Positions 1 to 9,310 of a DNA stretch of 64,000 nt are shown here, piece after piece. The stretch covers positions 62,001 through 126,000 of the forward strand of contig CAYWLG010000009.1 of assembly GCA_964459385.1 (NCBI GenBank). Reading direction: 5' to 3'. The stretch comes from UBA6107 sp964459385. Lineage in GTDB: Bacteria > Chloroflexota > Anaerolineae > Anaerolineales > Anaerolineaceae. The notes under the pieces were generated by a model. It was not told where the DNA came from. It saw nothing but the letters and a program-made list of their open reading frames with translations, and did not search any database. The translations under genes were made by a program, and so were the position numbers. Numbering within the stretch: position 1 is the stretch's first letter; every line of letters starts with the position of its first letter.

Positions 1-546
1 GATGGCCTGATCCCCGCCGAATCCGATTATGATGGCGCCGACACCCTCTTCAAAGAAGGCAATGCTGCCATGATCATCAATGGCGACTGGTCGCTGGCTG
101 GTTACAAAGAAGCTTTGGGCGATAACCTGGGCGTAGCCCCCATCCCCATGGTCTCCTCCACCGGTACCTATCCTGCTCCTTTCACCTCTGGTGTGTTCTT
201 CATGATCCCGAAGGACCTCTCCGGTGCCAAACTCGCTGCCGTGGTTGATTTCATCAACTTCGCCACCGATAAGGAAAATCAGTTGGATATGGTTGCCAAA
301 CTGACCCGCCTCCCGGCTCTCTCTGATGCTCTGTCAGATAAACTGATCACCGACGATCCGATTTTGTCTGGCTCTGCTGCTCAGATGAGCTACGGCCTCC
401 CCATGCCGACTGTGGTTGAGATGCGCTGCGTTTGGGATTCTTTGAAACCCGAAATGCAGGCAGTCTTCGCTAACACTGAAACCGCTGCTGATGCTGCGGC
501 CAAGTCACAGACTGCTGCAACCACCTGCATCTCCCAGCTTCAATAG
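1..546 (+). CDS. Sugar ABC transporter substrate-binding protein, C-terminal part (5' end outside window)
   Basis: The frame is open from base 1 (Asp-Gly-Leu) to the TAG at 544-546, giving the last 181 residues of an extracytoplasmic family 1 (MalE-type) solute-binding protein. The segment FKEGNAAMIINGDW is typical of the second lobe of maltose/maltodextrin-binding proteins, where an aromatic residue stacks on the sugar; a Gly-Val-Phe-Phe-Met-Ile-Pro stretch and a helical C-terminus follow, as in the family. The signal peptide and lipobox would lie upstream, outside the window. Two permease genes follow, completing an importer without an ATPase gene. A maltodextrin substrate is inferred from the two amylases downstream. 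The family is clear; the exact sugar is not. Confidence 0.85.
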   Translation, partial: DGLIPAESDYDGADTLFKEGNAAMIINGDWSLAGYKEALGDNLGVAPIPMVSSTGTYPAPFTSGVFFMIPKDLSGAKLAAVVDFINFATDKENQLDMVAKLTRLPALSDALSDKLITDDPILSGSAAQMSYGLPMPTVVEMRCVWDSLKPEMQAVFANTETAADAAAKSQTAATTCISQLQ

Positions 547-562
547 TTTGGGACTGCAAGTT

Positions 563-626
563 GAGAAGAATGATCTTCTCTAAGTAAGTGATACAGGCCG
601 GACTGCATTGTCGGTCCGGCCTGTAT
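563..626 (+). promoter_or_regulatory. Two stem-loops between binding-protein and permease genes, no U-tract
   Basis: GAGAAGA (563-569) pairs with TCTTCTC (574-580). Then ATACAGGCCGGAC (591-603) pairs perfectly with GTCCGGCCTGTAT (614-626), a 13-bp stem with a 10-nt loop. The second stem is followed by ATAATG, not by a T run, so it does not look like an ordinary intrinsic terminator. Stable intercistronic hairpins after binding-protein genes are known to protect the upstream mRNA and give an excess of binding protein (malE-malF in E. coli). That role is inferred here. Confidence 0.6.
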
Positions 627-665
627 ATAATGTAAGTGCAAGGAATCCTTTCGGGAGGAAAACTC

Positions 666-1673
666 ATGATCACTTCAGATGTGATACTGAAAAGCCTCGG
701 TCAAGTGGGCATCACTGTCTTGTACATATTGGCTGGGACAATTATCGTTGAAGTCCTTCTTTACCTGATCTTGATGAAATTATTAAAGTATAAATATGCG
801 CTTCCATTTATGCTGCTTGCACCGGCGATCATTGGGTTGACTGCGCTGATCATCTATCCCCTGATATGGGAGTTCCGCCTCTCATTAACCAACATGTCTT
901 TGATGGCATTTAAGAATCCAAAATTTATCGGGTTCTTGAACTATGTACGCGTGTTTACCGAGCCAGTACTAAAACAAAGGATGTTCTTCCCCTTGCTGGG
1001 GCAAACGATCCTGTGGACGGTCGTTAACGTCTTCTTCCATGTAACAGGCGGTATGATATTGGCCCTGTTGTTGAATCGTCCCATGAAGGGCAAGGGCATC
1101 TACCGCACGCTTTTGGTTCTCCCCTGGGCTGTTCCGCAGGTCATCGCGGTGCTGGCCTGGCGCGGCGAGTTCAATTATTCTTTTGGTTATTTCAATGTGA
1201 TTCTCACCAATCTGGGTTTGCCTGCGGTTCAATGGTTGACCGAACCGGTGGCAAACTTTGCAGCGATGTGTCTGGTGAACATCTGGCTGGGCATTCCCTT
1301 CATGATGGTGATCATTCTGGGTGGTTTGCAAAGTATTTCTGGTGAATACTATGAGGCCGCCGAAATGGATGGCGCCACTGGTTTTCAGATGTTCAAAGAT
1401 ATCACTTTACCTTTGCTAAGACCCGTCCTGACCCCGGTGATTTTACTGGGCACGTTCTGGACGTTTAATAACTTTAATGTTCCTTTCTTTATCAATCAGA
1501 ATGAACTTGAAACCTCAGATATTTTGGTTACAGGTCTCTTCCGTGCTGCCTTCCAATACAATCGCTACGGCTTCTCGGCAGCCTTCGCCTTTGTAGTCTT
1601 TGCCTTGCTGTTGATCTTTACGATCTTCTATTTGAAGTACACCAACAGCTTGAAAGGAGTGTACGAATCATGA
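666..1673 (+). CDS. MalF-type sugar ABC transporter permease
   Basis: 335-residue inner-membrane permease of the binding-protein-dependent transport family. ATG 666 is chosen because a GGGAGG Shine-Dalgarno lies just upstream (653-658); an in-frame ATG at 636 has no such signal. An extra N-terminal membrane segment (about residues 8-32) precedes the usual six. The EAA loop that docks on the ATPase reads YYEAAEMDGATGFQMF, about residues 225-240. The large periplasmic P2 loop of E. coli MalF is missing, as in many maltodextrin or trehalose permeases. It overlaps the next permease by 4 bp (ATGA), so the pair is translationally coupled and should form the MalF/MalG heterodimer. Substrate is inferred from neighbours. 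Confidence 0.9.
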   Translation: MITSDVILKSLGQVGITVLYILAGTIIVEVLLYLILMKLLKYKYALPFMLLAPAIIGLTALIIYPLIWEFRLSLTNMSLMAFKNPKFIGFLNYVRVFTEPVLKQRMFFPLLGQTILWTVVNVFFHVTGGMILALLLNRPMKGKGIYRTLLVLPWAVPQVIAVLAWRGEFNYSFGYFNVILTNLGLPAVQWLTEPVANFAAMCLVNIWLGIPFMMVIILGGLQSISGEYYEAAEMDGATGFQMFKDITLPLLRPVLTPVILLGTFWTFNNFNVPFFINQNELETSDILVTGLFRAAFQYNRYGFSAAFAFVVFALLLIFTIFYLKYTNSLKGVYES

Positions 1674-2581
1674 GCGCCAACACTCAAATTAACGTCTCAG
1701 TTGAAAAAGCCCCTGTTCGCCGCAAGAAATCGTTCTTCTACGGCGGTCGTGAAGATTCTCCTTTCAAGAGAACTCTGATCCATCTGGCTCTGTGGATTTT
1801 CTGCTTTTTGTCGATCTTCCCGGTTTTGCGCGTTTTTGCGGTTTCGTTGCGACCGGGCAACCGCTTGCTTTCGACCGATCTTTCTCTGATCCCGCCAGAT
1901 GCCACATTTGAGTCTTACCGCATCATTCTCTTCGATAAGCCTTTCCTGACCTGGATTTGGAACAGCCTGGCAATCACCATTGCTACGGCTTTCATTGGTG
2001 TGCTGCTGGCAGCCACCTCGGCTTATGCCTTCTCGCGCTGGAAGTTCCCCGGCCGCACGGTAGGTCTGGTGTTCCTGCTTTCCACGCAGATGATCCCGGC
2101 CTCGATGTTGATGATCCCGATCTACATTTTGGCCATCAAACTGGGCTTGGTAGGTACTTATCGCGGTCTGGTCATCGCTTATTGTGTCAGTTCGGTGCCG
2201 TTTAGTATCTGGATATTGAAAGGATATTACGACACGATCCCAATTGATCTGGAGGAGGCCGCCCGCATTGACGGGGCGTCGCAGTTGCAGGCGTTTACAC
2301 AGATCTTGCTGCCGCTATCGACGCCGGCGCTGGCCATCACCTTCCTCTTCAACTTCACCACAGCTTGGAACGACTATCTGTTGGCCCGTGTTATGCTGGG
2401 CAGTCAGGAAGAATTGCTGACCTGGCCGTTGGGCTTGCAGCGATTGCAGGGTCAATTCCAGACCCAATGGGGCCAGTTCTCCGCAGCCTCCATCCTGGTA
2501 ATGATCCCGGTGGTGGCGTTATTCCTTTATAGTTCCAAGTGGCTCATTAGCGGCCTGACGCTGGGAAGCGTCAAAGGCTGA
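1670..2581 (+). CDS. MalG-type sugar ABC transporter permease
   Basis: 303-residue partner permease with six predicted membrane helices after a short basic cytoplasmic N-terminus containing RRKKS. The EAA docking motif LEEAARIDGASQLQAF is near residues 195-210, followed by a proline-rich LPLSTPAL element as in MalG proteins. The start ATG lies inside the last codons of the upstream permease (ATGA overlap), the usual MalF/MalG gene order. The gene ends 24 bp before a strong terminator, so binding protein plus two permeases form one transcript. No ATPase gene lies in this operon, so the importer must share a MalK-type ATPase made elsewhere. Substrate is inferred. Confidence 0.9.
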   Translation: MSANTQINVSVEKAPVRRKKSFFYGGREDSPFKRTLIHLALWIFCFLSIFPVLRVFAVSLRPGNRLLSTDLSLIPPDATFESYRIILFDKPFLTWIWNSLAITIATAFIGVLLAATSAYAFSRWKFPGRTVGLVFLLSTQMIPASMLMIPIYILAIKLGLVGTYRGLVIAYCVSSVPFSIWILKGYYDTIPIDLEEAARIDGASQLQAFTQILLPLSTPALAITFLFNFTTAWNDYLLARVMLGSQEELLTWPLGLQRLQGQFQTQWGQFSAASILVMIPVVALFLYSSKWLISGLTLGSVKG

Positions 2582-2605
2582 TAGTAACCACAAAGTAAAG
2601 CTTCA

Positions 2606-2645
2606 AAGAACCCCGTGACCCGTTCGATTACGGGGTTCTTTTCCT
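2606..2645 (+). terminator. Intrinsic terminator after sugar-permease genes
   Basis: AAGAACCCCGT (2606-2616) pairs with ACGGGGTTCTT (2630-2640), an 11-bp stem, followed by TTTCC. It separates the transporter genes from the GH57 gene. The following Shine-Dalgarno GGAGGA begins only a few bases later at 2651. Confidence 0.8.
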
Positions 2646-2662
2646 AAAAAGGAGGATTTTCA

Positions 2663-5600
2663 GTGATGAAAATGCGATATCGTTTGTTCGCTCTGCTCAT
2701 CTTGGTCTCGTTTGTGCTCGGAGCTTGTGGCCAGGCCGTCACGCCTCAAGCGGGCACTTCAGAACCCGCAACTCAGGCCAGTGAAGCTGGCAGCGGCGAA
2801 GATGTGCTGTATGTCAACTTGATCTGGCATCAACATCAACCTCTTTATTACAAAGACGATTCCGGGGTCTATACCCGCCCCTGGGTGCGCGTGCATGCCA
2901 CCAAGGATTACTACGACATGGCCGCCACGGTGGCGAAATACCCCGATGTGCATGTCACGTTCAATATCACCCCGGTGTTGATCGAACAGTTGAATGATTT
3001 TGTCAACAATGGCGCCAAAGACGCTTATTGGGTCTTAAGCGAAAAACCGGCTGCCGATCTGACGAACGATGAAAAGACCTTTTTGCTCACTCGTTTCTTC
3101 GATGCCAATTGGGATCACATGATTCGGGTGCACCCTGGCTACAAACGCCTGCTTGATCTGCGTAATGGCACTTCTGACGAAGCGATCGCCAAGGCGCTAA
3201 CCACTTTTACCGAACAAGATTATCGTGACCTGCAAATGTGGTTCAACCTGGCCTGGATGGATCCGGACGAGCTTGCCAAAGAACCGCTGGCCTCACTGGT
3301 GCAAAAAGACCACGGCTTCAGTGAAGCCGATAAGGCGCCTGTTTTTGAAGAAGTTCAGCGCATCATGGCAGAGGTCTTGCCGATTCACAAAGAACTGCAA
3401 GACAAGGGGCAGATCGAGGTCATTACCACCCCGCTGGCGCATCCCATTCTGCCGCTCATCTACAACAGTAACGAGGCTGCCAAGGGCAACCCGGATGCTG
3501 AATTGCCCAAGCAGTTCTCCTATCCGCAAGATGCCATCGCGCAGTTGAACGCCAGCGTGGAGATCTACAAAGAAACCTATGGTGTGGCGCCTAAAGGGCT
3601 TTGGCCCGGCGAAGGGGCTGTTTCTACCGACATCGTTCCTCTGGTGGGCAACGCAGGCTACTCCTGGATGGCTTCCGGTGAGCAGGTATTGGCCAGCTCA
3701 CTGGGCATTGGCTCCTTCACACGCGATGCAGCCGATACGGTACAGGAAGCGGATAAGCTCTATCGGCCTTATTTCGTTTCTGGCCGTGCCGATGGCCCCA
3801 TCAAAGGCCCCGAAGTGATGATGGTCTTCCGCGATACCTTGCTTTCAGACAAACTGGGCTTCACCTATTCGCAAACCCCCGGCAAAGAAGCCGCCGCCGA
3901 CTTCATGCAGCGTCTTGAGAACATTCGCGCCGAATTGAAGAAGGAAGGCGCCACTGGGCCGCATCTGGTGAGCATCATCCTCGATGGCGAAAACGCCTGG
4001 GAGAACTATGATAACGACGGCAAAGAATTCCTGAATGCGCTCTATCAGGATCTTTCTGACAGCAAGACCGTTAAGACAGTGACCCCCTCAGAGTACTTGA
4101 AGCTCTTCCCCGAGCAGCAGAAGCTGGATTCGCTCTTCTCGGGTGCCTGGTTCAGCGCCAACTACGATACCTGGATCGGCGAACCCGAAGAGACCACTGC
4201 CTGGAACTATCTGGGCAAGGTGCGCAGCTTCTTGAAAGACTACGAGACCGGCAAGAAGCAGGCCCCCAGCGAAGAGGCACTTAAAGAAGCCTTCAATTAC
4301 ATGTACTTTGCCGAAGGGTCAGACTGGTTCTGGTGGTACGGTGCCGATCAGGATTCTGGCAATGATGCTTATTTCGACACCGGCTACAGACAACTGCTGG
4401 CGAAAGTTTATGAATCATTGGGTGAACCTGTGCCCACTTTTGTCAAAGTACCCATCATCCCTGAAGCGGTGGTGGATACCACGCAAAAATTTACCGGCAT
4501 ATTTACCCCCACCATTGACGGCGTTGCCGGTACGGGTGAATGGGAAAAGGCCGCTTACTATCCCTTTGTGGGAGGCGCGCAGGCCCGCTCTGAAGACGTT
4601 GCTTCTGGCTTCTACTATGGCGTAGACAGCAAAAATCTCTACTTCAGAGTAGACGCGAAATCTGCCTGGTCTTCCATCAATAACGGGAAAGTGGATGTTT
4701 ATTTCTCGGTTCCCAAGGCCGCTGGCTCGAACGCAGCATCCAAAAACAGTCAGGATTCAGCCAGCCCCTTCCTGCTGGGGTTCAGCGCCACCAACATGAT
4801 CGAGGTAGATCTGGCAACCAACACAAGTAAATTCTATCTGGCCACTGCATCGAGTTGGATCGAAACCTCGGCGGAGATCACTTCGGCTGTTTCGGGTTCG
4901 GTAGTAGAAATTGCCCTGCCGCTGGACGCACTGGGTGATCTTCAGGCGGGTGACGAGTTGAAACTGGCTGCTGTGATCTGCGAAGGGGAGCGTGATCTGC
5001 AAGTGATCCCGGCGGGTGGCCCGGCACAGTTGATCTTGCCGGATATCGGCAATGTGGAAACCATTCTGGATGTAGTTGACCCCACTGGGGACGATCACGG
5101 GCCGGGTACTTATACCTATCCGACGGATACGGCTTTTGATGCGGGTGTCTTCGATATCACCGATTTCACCGTGGGCGTTTCTGATACTGATATGGTTTTC
5201 ACTTTCACTTTCGCAGGGCCGATCAAAAACCCGTGGAACTCCGGCAGCAACTTCTCGGTGCAAACCCTGGATGTATATGTGGATAAAGACCCCGGCGCCG
5301 CAACCGGAGCACGCGAACTGTTGCCCGGACGCAATGCCTCACTGGCAAGCGGCGATGGCTGGGAGTATGCCATCTGGGCTGAGGGCTGGACGCCTGGCAT
5401 TTTCGCCCCCGACCCGGCTACGCTGGAGGCGAAATCGGTTAATGGAGCCGCTTTCAAGATCATCGTGGATACGGCCAAATCGACCATCAGCCTGCGGGTG
5501 CCGCGCTCTGCGTTTGGCGAGGGCGACCCGACCACCTGGGGGTATGCTGCCATGGTGATGTCGCAAGATGGCTATCCCTCACCGGGCGTGTGGCGGGTGC

Positions 5601-5806
5601 GTGATGTGAAAGCTGCGGCTGAACAGTGGCGCATCGGCGGCGGTTCGGATACGGCCACCAACCAGACACGCATCCTCGATATGGTTTGGACCGATGCCTC
5701 AGCGACGCAGGAATCAATGCTCTCGACGTTCACCCCCACGGAAGCAGATGTGGACACGCTGACGGCAGACGATTTCGCTCAGATACAGTTATTGACCATA
5801 AAGTAA
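2663..5806 (+). CDS. Secreted lipoprotein glycoside hydrolase family 57 with C-terminal DOMON/CBM9-like modules
   Basis: 1047 residues. The N-terminus is a lipoprotein signal ending in the lipobox LGAC, so the enzyme is probably anchored outside the membrane. The GH57 domain covers about residues 45-600: region 1 is WHQHQPLYYK near residue 54, GLWPGEGAVS near 315 holds the expected nucleophile Glu, and LDGENAWENY near 440 carries the expected acid Asp. Residues from about 615 to the end look like two beta-sandwich modules; ITDFTVGVSDTDMVFTF resembles the C-terminal module of glucodextranase-type amylases. Expected role: cutting alpha-1,4 (perhaps alpha-1,6) glucans outside the cell for the importer encoded upstream. 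GTG 2663 and ATG 2666 are both possible behind GGAGGA (2651-2656). Confidence 0.88.
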   Translation: MMKMRYRLFALLILVSFVLGACGQAVTPQAGTSEPATQASEAGSGEDVLYVNLIWHQHQPLYYKDDSGVYTRPWVRVHATKDYYDMAATVAKYPDVHVTFNITPVLIEQLNDFVNNGAKDAYWVLSEKPAADLTNDEKTFLLTRFFDANWDHMIRVHPGYKRLLDLRNGTSDEAIAKALTTFTEQDYRDLQMWFNLAWMDPDELAKEPLASLVQKDHGFSEADKAPVFEEVQRIMAEVLPIHKELQDKGQIEVITTPLAHPILPLIYNSNEAAKGNPDAELPKQFSYPQDAIAQLNASVEIYKETYGVAPKGLWPGEGAVSTDIVPLVGNAGYSWMASGEQVLASSLGIGSFTRDAADTVQEADKLYRPYFVSGRADGPIKGPEVMMVFRDTLLSDKLGFTYSQTPGKEAAADFMQRLENIRAELKKEGATGPHLVSIILDGENAWENYDNDGKEFLNALYQDLSDSKTVKTVTPSEYLKLFPEQQKLDSLFSGAWFSANYDTWIGEPEETTAWNYLGKVRSFLKDYETGKKQAPSEEALKEAFNYMYFAEGSDWFWWYGADQDSGNDAYFDTGYRQLLAKVYESLGEPVPTFVKVPIIPEAVVDTTQKFTGIFTPTIDGVAGTGEWEKAAYYPFVGGAQARSEDVASGFYYGVDSKNLYFRVDAKSAWSSINNGKVDVYFSVPKAAGSNAASKNSQDSASPFLLGFSATNMIEVDLATNTSKFYLATASSWIETSAEITSAVSGSVVEIALPLDALGDLQAGDELKLAAVICEGERDLQVIPAGGPAQLILPDIGNVETILDVVDPTGDDHGPGTYTYPTDTAFDAGVFDITDFTVGVSDTDMVFTFTFAGPIKNPWNSGSNFSVQTLDVYVDKDPGAATGARELLPGRNASLASGDGWEYAIWAEGWTPGIFAPDPATLEAKSVNGAAFKIIVDTAKSTISLRVPRSAFGEGDPTTWGYAAMVMSQDGYPSPGVWRVRDVKAAAEQWRIGGGSDTATNQTRILDMVWTDASATQESMLSTFTPTEADVDTLTADDFAQIQLLTIK

Positions 5807-5817
5807 GTGAAAGTTTG

Positions 5818-5846
5818 AGAGGCCTGCCCAGCGCAGGCCTCTTTTT
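5818..5846 (+). terminator. Intrinsic terminator directly abutting the next ribosome-binding site
   Basis: AGAGGCCTGC (5818-5827) pairs with GCAGGCCTCT (5833-5842), a perfect 10-bp stem with a 5-nt loop, followed by TTTT. The GGAGG of the next gene starts at 5847, immediately after the U-tract. The GH13 gene must therefore depend on read-through, or the hairpin only tunes expression within the operon; no space for a separate promoter is visible. Confidence 0.75.
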
Positions 5847-5855
5847 GGAGGTTTC

Positions 5856-7517
5856 ATGAATAAACGAAAAGTGTTGTGGATCGTTGGGATTGCTTTGGCA
5901 GTTCTGGCCGTCGCCGTGGTGACTGTTTGGGTGATTTTGCCCACGCTAAAGCAAGACGCCAGGGCAGACAACGCCCCGCTATACGCCTTTGATGACCCCG
6001 ACTGGTGGGATCATGCGGTGTTCTACGAGATCTTTGTGCGCAGTTTTTACGACAGCGACGGCGATGGCATCGGGGATTTCAACGGCATCACCGAAAAACT
6101 TGATTATCTGAACGATGGCGATCCAAACACCAGCACCGATCTGGGCATCAATGCCATTTGGCTTATGCCCATTTACCCGTCGCCCTCTTATCATGGCTAT
6201 GATGTCACCGACTATCGGGATGTCAACCCCGATTACGGCACAAAAGCAGACCTTGAAAACCTGATCAATGAGGCCCATAAGCGCGGCATTCATGTGATTC
6301 TCGACTTTGTTATTAATCACACTTCCAACAAAAATCCCTGGTTCGTATCTGCTCAAGATTCCACCAGTCCCTACCATGACTGGTATATCTGGCTGGATAC
6401 CAACCCCGGCTACCTCGGTCCCTGGGGGGAGACGATCTGGCACCCGGCTGCCAATGGCAGTTTCTACTACGGAGTTTTCACCGCGCAGATGCCCGACCTG
6501 AACTACCGCAATCAGGCGGTCACCGATGAGATCGACTCGATTGCCCAATACTGGCTGACCGAGATGAACGTGGATGGTTTCAGAGTGGATGGCGCCCGTC
6601 ATTTGATCGAAGACGGTAAAACTCAGGCCAACACGCCCGAAACGCTTACCTGGTTCAAGAACTTTCGTGATCTTTTCAAAACCTGGAAACCTTCCGCCAT
6701 GTCCGTGGGGGAGGTCTGGGATGCTTCATACAACGCTGCCAGCTACATTCAGTCCGGCAGTTTTGACCTGGTCTTTGATTTTGACCTGGCCAGCTCCATC
6801 ATTTCCGGCGTCAACATGGGCAGCGCCTCAGCGATCGGTGCACACATCCTGGCCGAGGATGAGATTTTCAAAAACAAGGGCATGGCGACCTTTTTGACCA
6901 ATCATGACATGGATCGTGTCATCAACCAGCTCAAAGACGACCCCATCAAGGCGGGACATGCGGCCACAATCCTTTTGACCATGCCGGGCACGCCTTTCAT
7001 TTATTATGGCGAAGAGATCGGCATGCAGGGACAGAAACCCGATGAACAGATTCGCACCCCCATGCAGTGGGCAGCAGTGCCCGGCGGCGGTTTTACCACC
7101 GGATCGCCCTGGGAGTATCTGGCCATCGGTTACAAGACCAGCAATGTGGCGCTTGAAACGGAAGACCCCGCTTCGCTGCTTTCACTTTATCGCGATTTGA
7201 TCCATTTGCGTTTGCAGCATAGTGCACTTTTGGATGGCACGTACACCAAAGCAGTGACATCTGCCCCCGCGCTTTATGCCGCCATCAGCCAGTCAGAGGA
7301 TGAGACCCTCTTGACCGTGATCAATCTGAAAGACGAAGCCATCGAGGCACCCAAGCTCACTTACTTTGGGTTGGATTTGGAAGGCAGCTATACTTTGATC
7401 CCTCTTCTGCACGCAGAGGAAGCTGCACAAACTATTCAGATCGCTGACTCCTCTTTCAGCCTCACCACCTCCATCCCAGGCGGGTATAATCAGGTGTATC
7501 TGCTGCGCAAGAAATGA
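5856..7517 (+). CDS. Membrane-anchored alpha-amylase family GH13 (oligosaccharide-type)
   Basis: 553 residues. A hydrophobic segment (residues 7-30) followed by a polar linker is a signal anchor without a lipobox, so the catalytic domain is probably extracytoplasmic. The GH13 (beta/alpha)8 barrel is complete: DVNPDYGT, the second conserved region DFVINHTS, nucleophile Asp245 in FRVDGARH, acid/base Glu286 in VGEVWD, and transition-state Asp351 in TNHDMD. A GxFxYYGEEIGMQG-like segment and a C-terminal beta domain follow. The sequence resembles trehalose-synthase/oligo-1,6-glucosidase/alpha-glucosidase groups, so it probably acts on oligosaccharides; exact specificity is not readable. It follows the GH57 gene directly with GGAGG at 5847. 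Confidence 0.88.
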   Translation: MNKRKVLWIVGIALAVLAVAVVTVWVILPTLKQDARADNAPLYAFDDPDWWDHAVFYEIFVRSFYDSDGDGIGDFNGITEKLDYLNDGDPNTSTDLGINAIWLMPIYPSPSYHGYDVTDYRDVNPDYGTKADLENLINEAHKRGIHVILDFVINHTSNKNPWFVSAQDSTSPYHDWYIWLDTNPGYLGPWGETIWHPAANGSFYYGVFTAQMPDLNYRNQAVTDEIDSIAQYWLTEMNVDGFRVDGARHLIEDGKTQANTPETLTWFKNFRDLFKTWKPSAMSVGEVWDASYNAASYIQSGSFDLVFDFDLASSIISGVNMGSASAIGAHILAEDEIFKNKGMATFLTNHDMDRVINQLKDDPIKAGHAATILLTMPGTPFIYYGEEIGMQGQKPDEQIRTPMQWAAVPGGGFTTGSPWEYLAIGYKTSNVALETEDPASLLSLYRDLIHLRLQHSALLDGTYTKAVTSAPALYAAISQSEDETLLTVINLKDEAIEAPKLTYFGLDLEGSYTLIPLLHAEEAAQTIQIADSSFSLTTSIPGGYNQVYLLRKK

Positions 7518-7568
7518 TCCCGAACGCGGCAAATGAAAAGAGATCACGTCGGGGAGGGTTGCAACGAA

Positions 7569-9293
7569 ATGAGTGGATTTGAAAATAACGGCGCTGGACA
7601 GATTCTTTCAGCGCGTAAAACGATTGAAATGGTCTTGCCGGATGGCAGGGTTTATACAGGGGCGCGTGGCTCATCTTTGCTGGAGCTGTTCAAGATGCTG
7701 CCCGAATGGGACAAGCCGCCCATCATGGGGGCAATTGTCAACGGCGAACTGCGCGAGTTGACCTATACCCTCGAAATGGACGCGCGTGTTCGCCCGGTGA
7801 CCATGTCTGAAGACGACGGCTCGCGCATTTATCGCCGCACGCTCACCTATATCATGGAAGCGGCCTTTGAAGATCTGTTCCCTGAGGCACGGCTGACCCT
7901 CGATCATTCTGTCTCTGCCGGCGGCTATTACTGTGAGGTAGATGACAGAGAACCGCTTACCCAGCAGCACCTCGAAAAACTTCAGCAGCGCATGCAAGAA
8001 CTGGTAGAGGCCGACCTGCCGATCACAAAGCAAAGCGTTTCTCTGGAGGCTGCCATTGAGCATTTTCAGAAGAAAGAATATGAAGATAAGGTGCGCCTGC
8101 TGAAATATCGCCAGAAGGGCTACCTGGTGCTTTATCAGTTGGGGAACCACCTTGATTATCACCACGGCTACATGCTGCCTTCAACAGGCTTTTGCAAATG
8201 GTTCGCCCTGTCAATTGCTGGGGAGGGGTTTGTGCTGAGCTTTCCGCGGCGCAGCACTCCCACCCAGATCTTGCCGGCCCCCAGCTATCCCATGCTCTTG
8301 AGTGCCTTCAGGCAATATGGCAACTGGCTACAGCATCTTGGCATTGAGTCGGTTGGGGCGTTGAACGATGCACATGAGGCGGGCAACATGCGCGAGGTGG
8401 TGCTGGTCTCTGAGGCCTTGCATGAATTGCAAATTTCTGAGATCGCCCAGCATATTGCCGATCGCTCGGATGAAGCCCGCATCATTTTGATCGCCGGCCC
8501 GTCTTCTTCAGGCAAGACCACCTTTTCGAAACGCCTCGCCATTCAATTGCTGGCCCACGGCTTTGCCCCTTACCCGATGGAAATGGACAATTATTTCGTT
8601 GATCGAGAGAAGACCCCCAGAGATGCCAACGGCCAGTACGATTTCGAATCGCTCGAAGCGATGGACAACCAAAAGCTTTCCGCTGATCTCAAACGCCTGA
8701 TCGCCGGAGATGAAGTGCAGTTACCGCGCTACAACTTCCGCGAGGGCAGGCAGGAATTGGGCGATGTGGTTCAGCTTAGCAAGGAACACCTCATCATTCT
8801 GGAAGGCATTCATGGTCTGGACCCGAAATTGCTGCCTGATTTTCCGCCTTCTTCCACCTTCAAGATCTATGCTTCGTGTTTGACGCAGCTTAACCTTGAT
8901 CGCTACAACCGCATCTCTACCACGGATACACGTTTGATCCGGCGCATCGTACGCGATGCCCGCGAGCGCGGCTACTCGGCTCAGCAGACCATTCAGCGCT
9001 GGGATTCTGTAACCCACGGGGAGAAGGAATACATCTTCCCATATCAAGAGAACGGCGATAAGCTCTTCAACTCCGCGCTCGTTTACGAGCTCTCTGCGCT
9101 CAAAGAATTGGTCGAGCCGCTGCTGCGCCAGGTGCCTTACGGGGCGCCAGAATATGTGGAAGCCAAGCGCTTGCTGGCCATGCTGGAATGGTTTGTGCCT
9201 CTGGACACGAACTTGATTCCGGATAATTCGCTCATCCGGGAATTTATCGGTGGTTCCATCCTCTCAGATTTTAAATTGTGGGAGCCCAAATAG
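7569..9293 (+). CDS. TGS-domain nucleoside (uridine-type) kinase
   Basis: 574 residues. The N-terminus (about 15-80) is a TGS domain, followed by a threonyl-tRNA-synthetase-like second additional domain (about 85-200, with DHSVSAGGYY). The C-terminal half is a P-loop kinase of the uridine kinase/phosphoribulokinase family: Walker A GPSSSGKTT near residues 310-318, a MDNYFVDREKTP segment for nucleoside binding, and ILEGIHGLDP as the Walker B region. This architecture is a recognised conserved nucleoside kinase group of uncertain physiological substrate. ATG 7569 is chosen over 7533 because GGAGGG (7553-7558) precedes it. It follows the GH13 gene by about 50 bp and may be co-transcribed, but no functional link to starch use is evident. 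Confidence 0.85.
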   Translation: MSGFENNGAGQILSARKTIEMVLPDGRVYTGARGSSLLELFKMLPEWDKPPIMGAIVNGELRELTYTLEMDARVRPVTMSEDDGSRIYRRTLTYIMEAAFEDLFPEARLTLDHSVSAGGYYCEVDDREPLTQQHLEKLQQRMQELVEADLPITKQSVSLEAAIEHFQKKEYEDKVRLLKYRQKGYLVLYQLGNHLDYHHGYMLPSTGFCKWFALSIAGEGFVLSFPRRSTPTQILPAPSYPMLLSAFRQYGNWLQHLGIESVGALNDAHEAGNMREVVLVSEALHELQISEIAQHIADRSDEARIILIAGPSSSGKTTFSKRLAIQLLAHGFAPYPMEMDNYFVDREKTPRDANGQYDFESLEAMDNQKLSADLKRLIAGDEVQLPRYNFREGRQELGDVVQLSKEHLIILEGIHGLDPKLLPDFPPSSTFKIYASCLTQLNLDRYNRISTTDTRLIRRIVRDARERGYSAQQTIQRWDSVTHGEKEYIFPYQENGDKLFNSALVYELSALKELVEPLLRQVPYGAPEYVEAKRLLAMLEWFVPLDTNLIPDNSLIREFIGGSILSDFKLWEPK

Positions 9294-9310
9294 TTGAGAA
9301 AAAGGAAACA

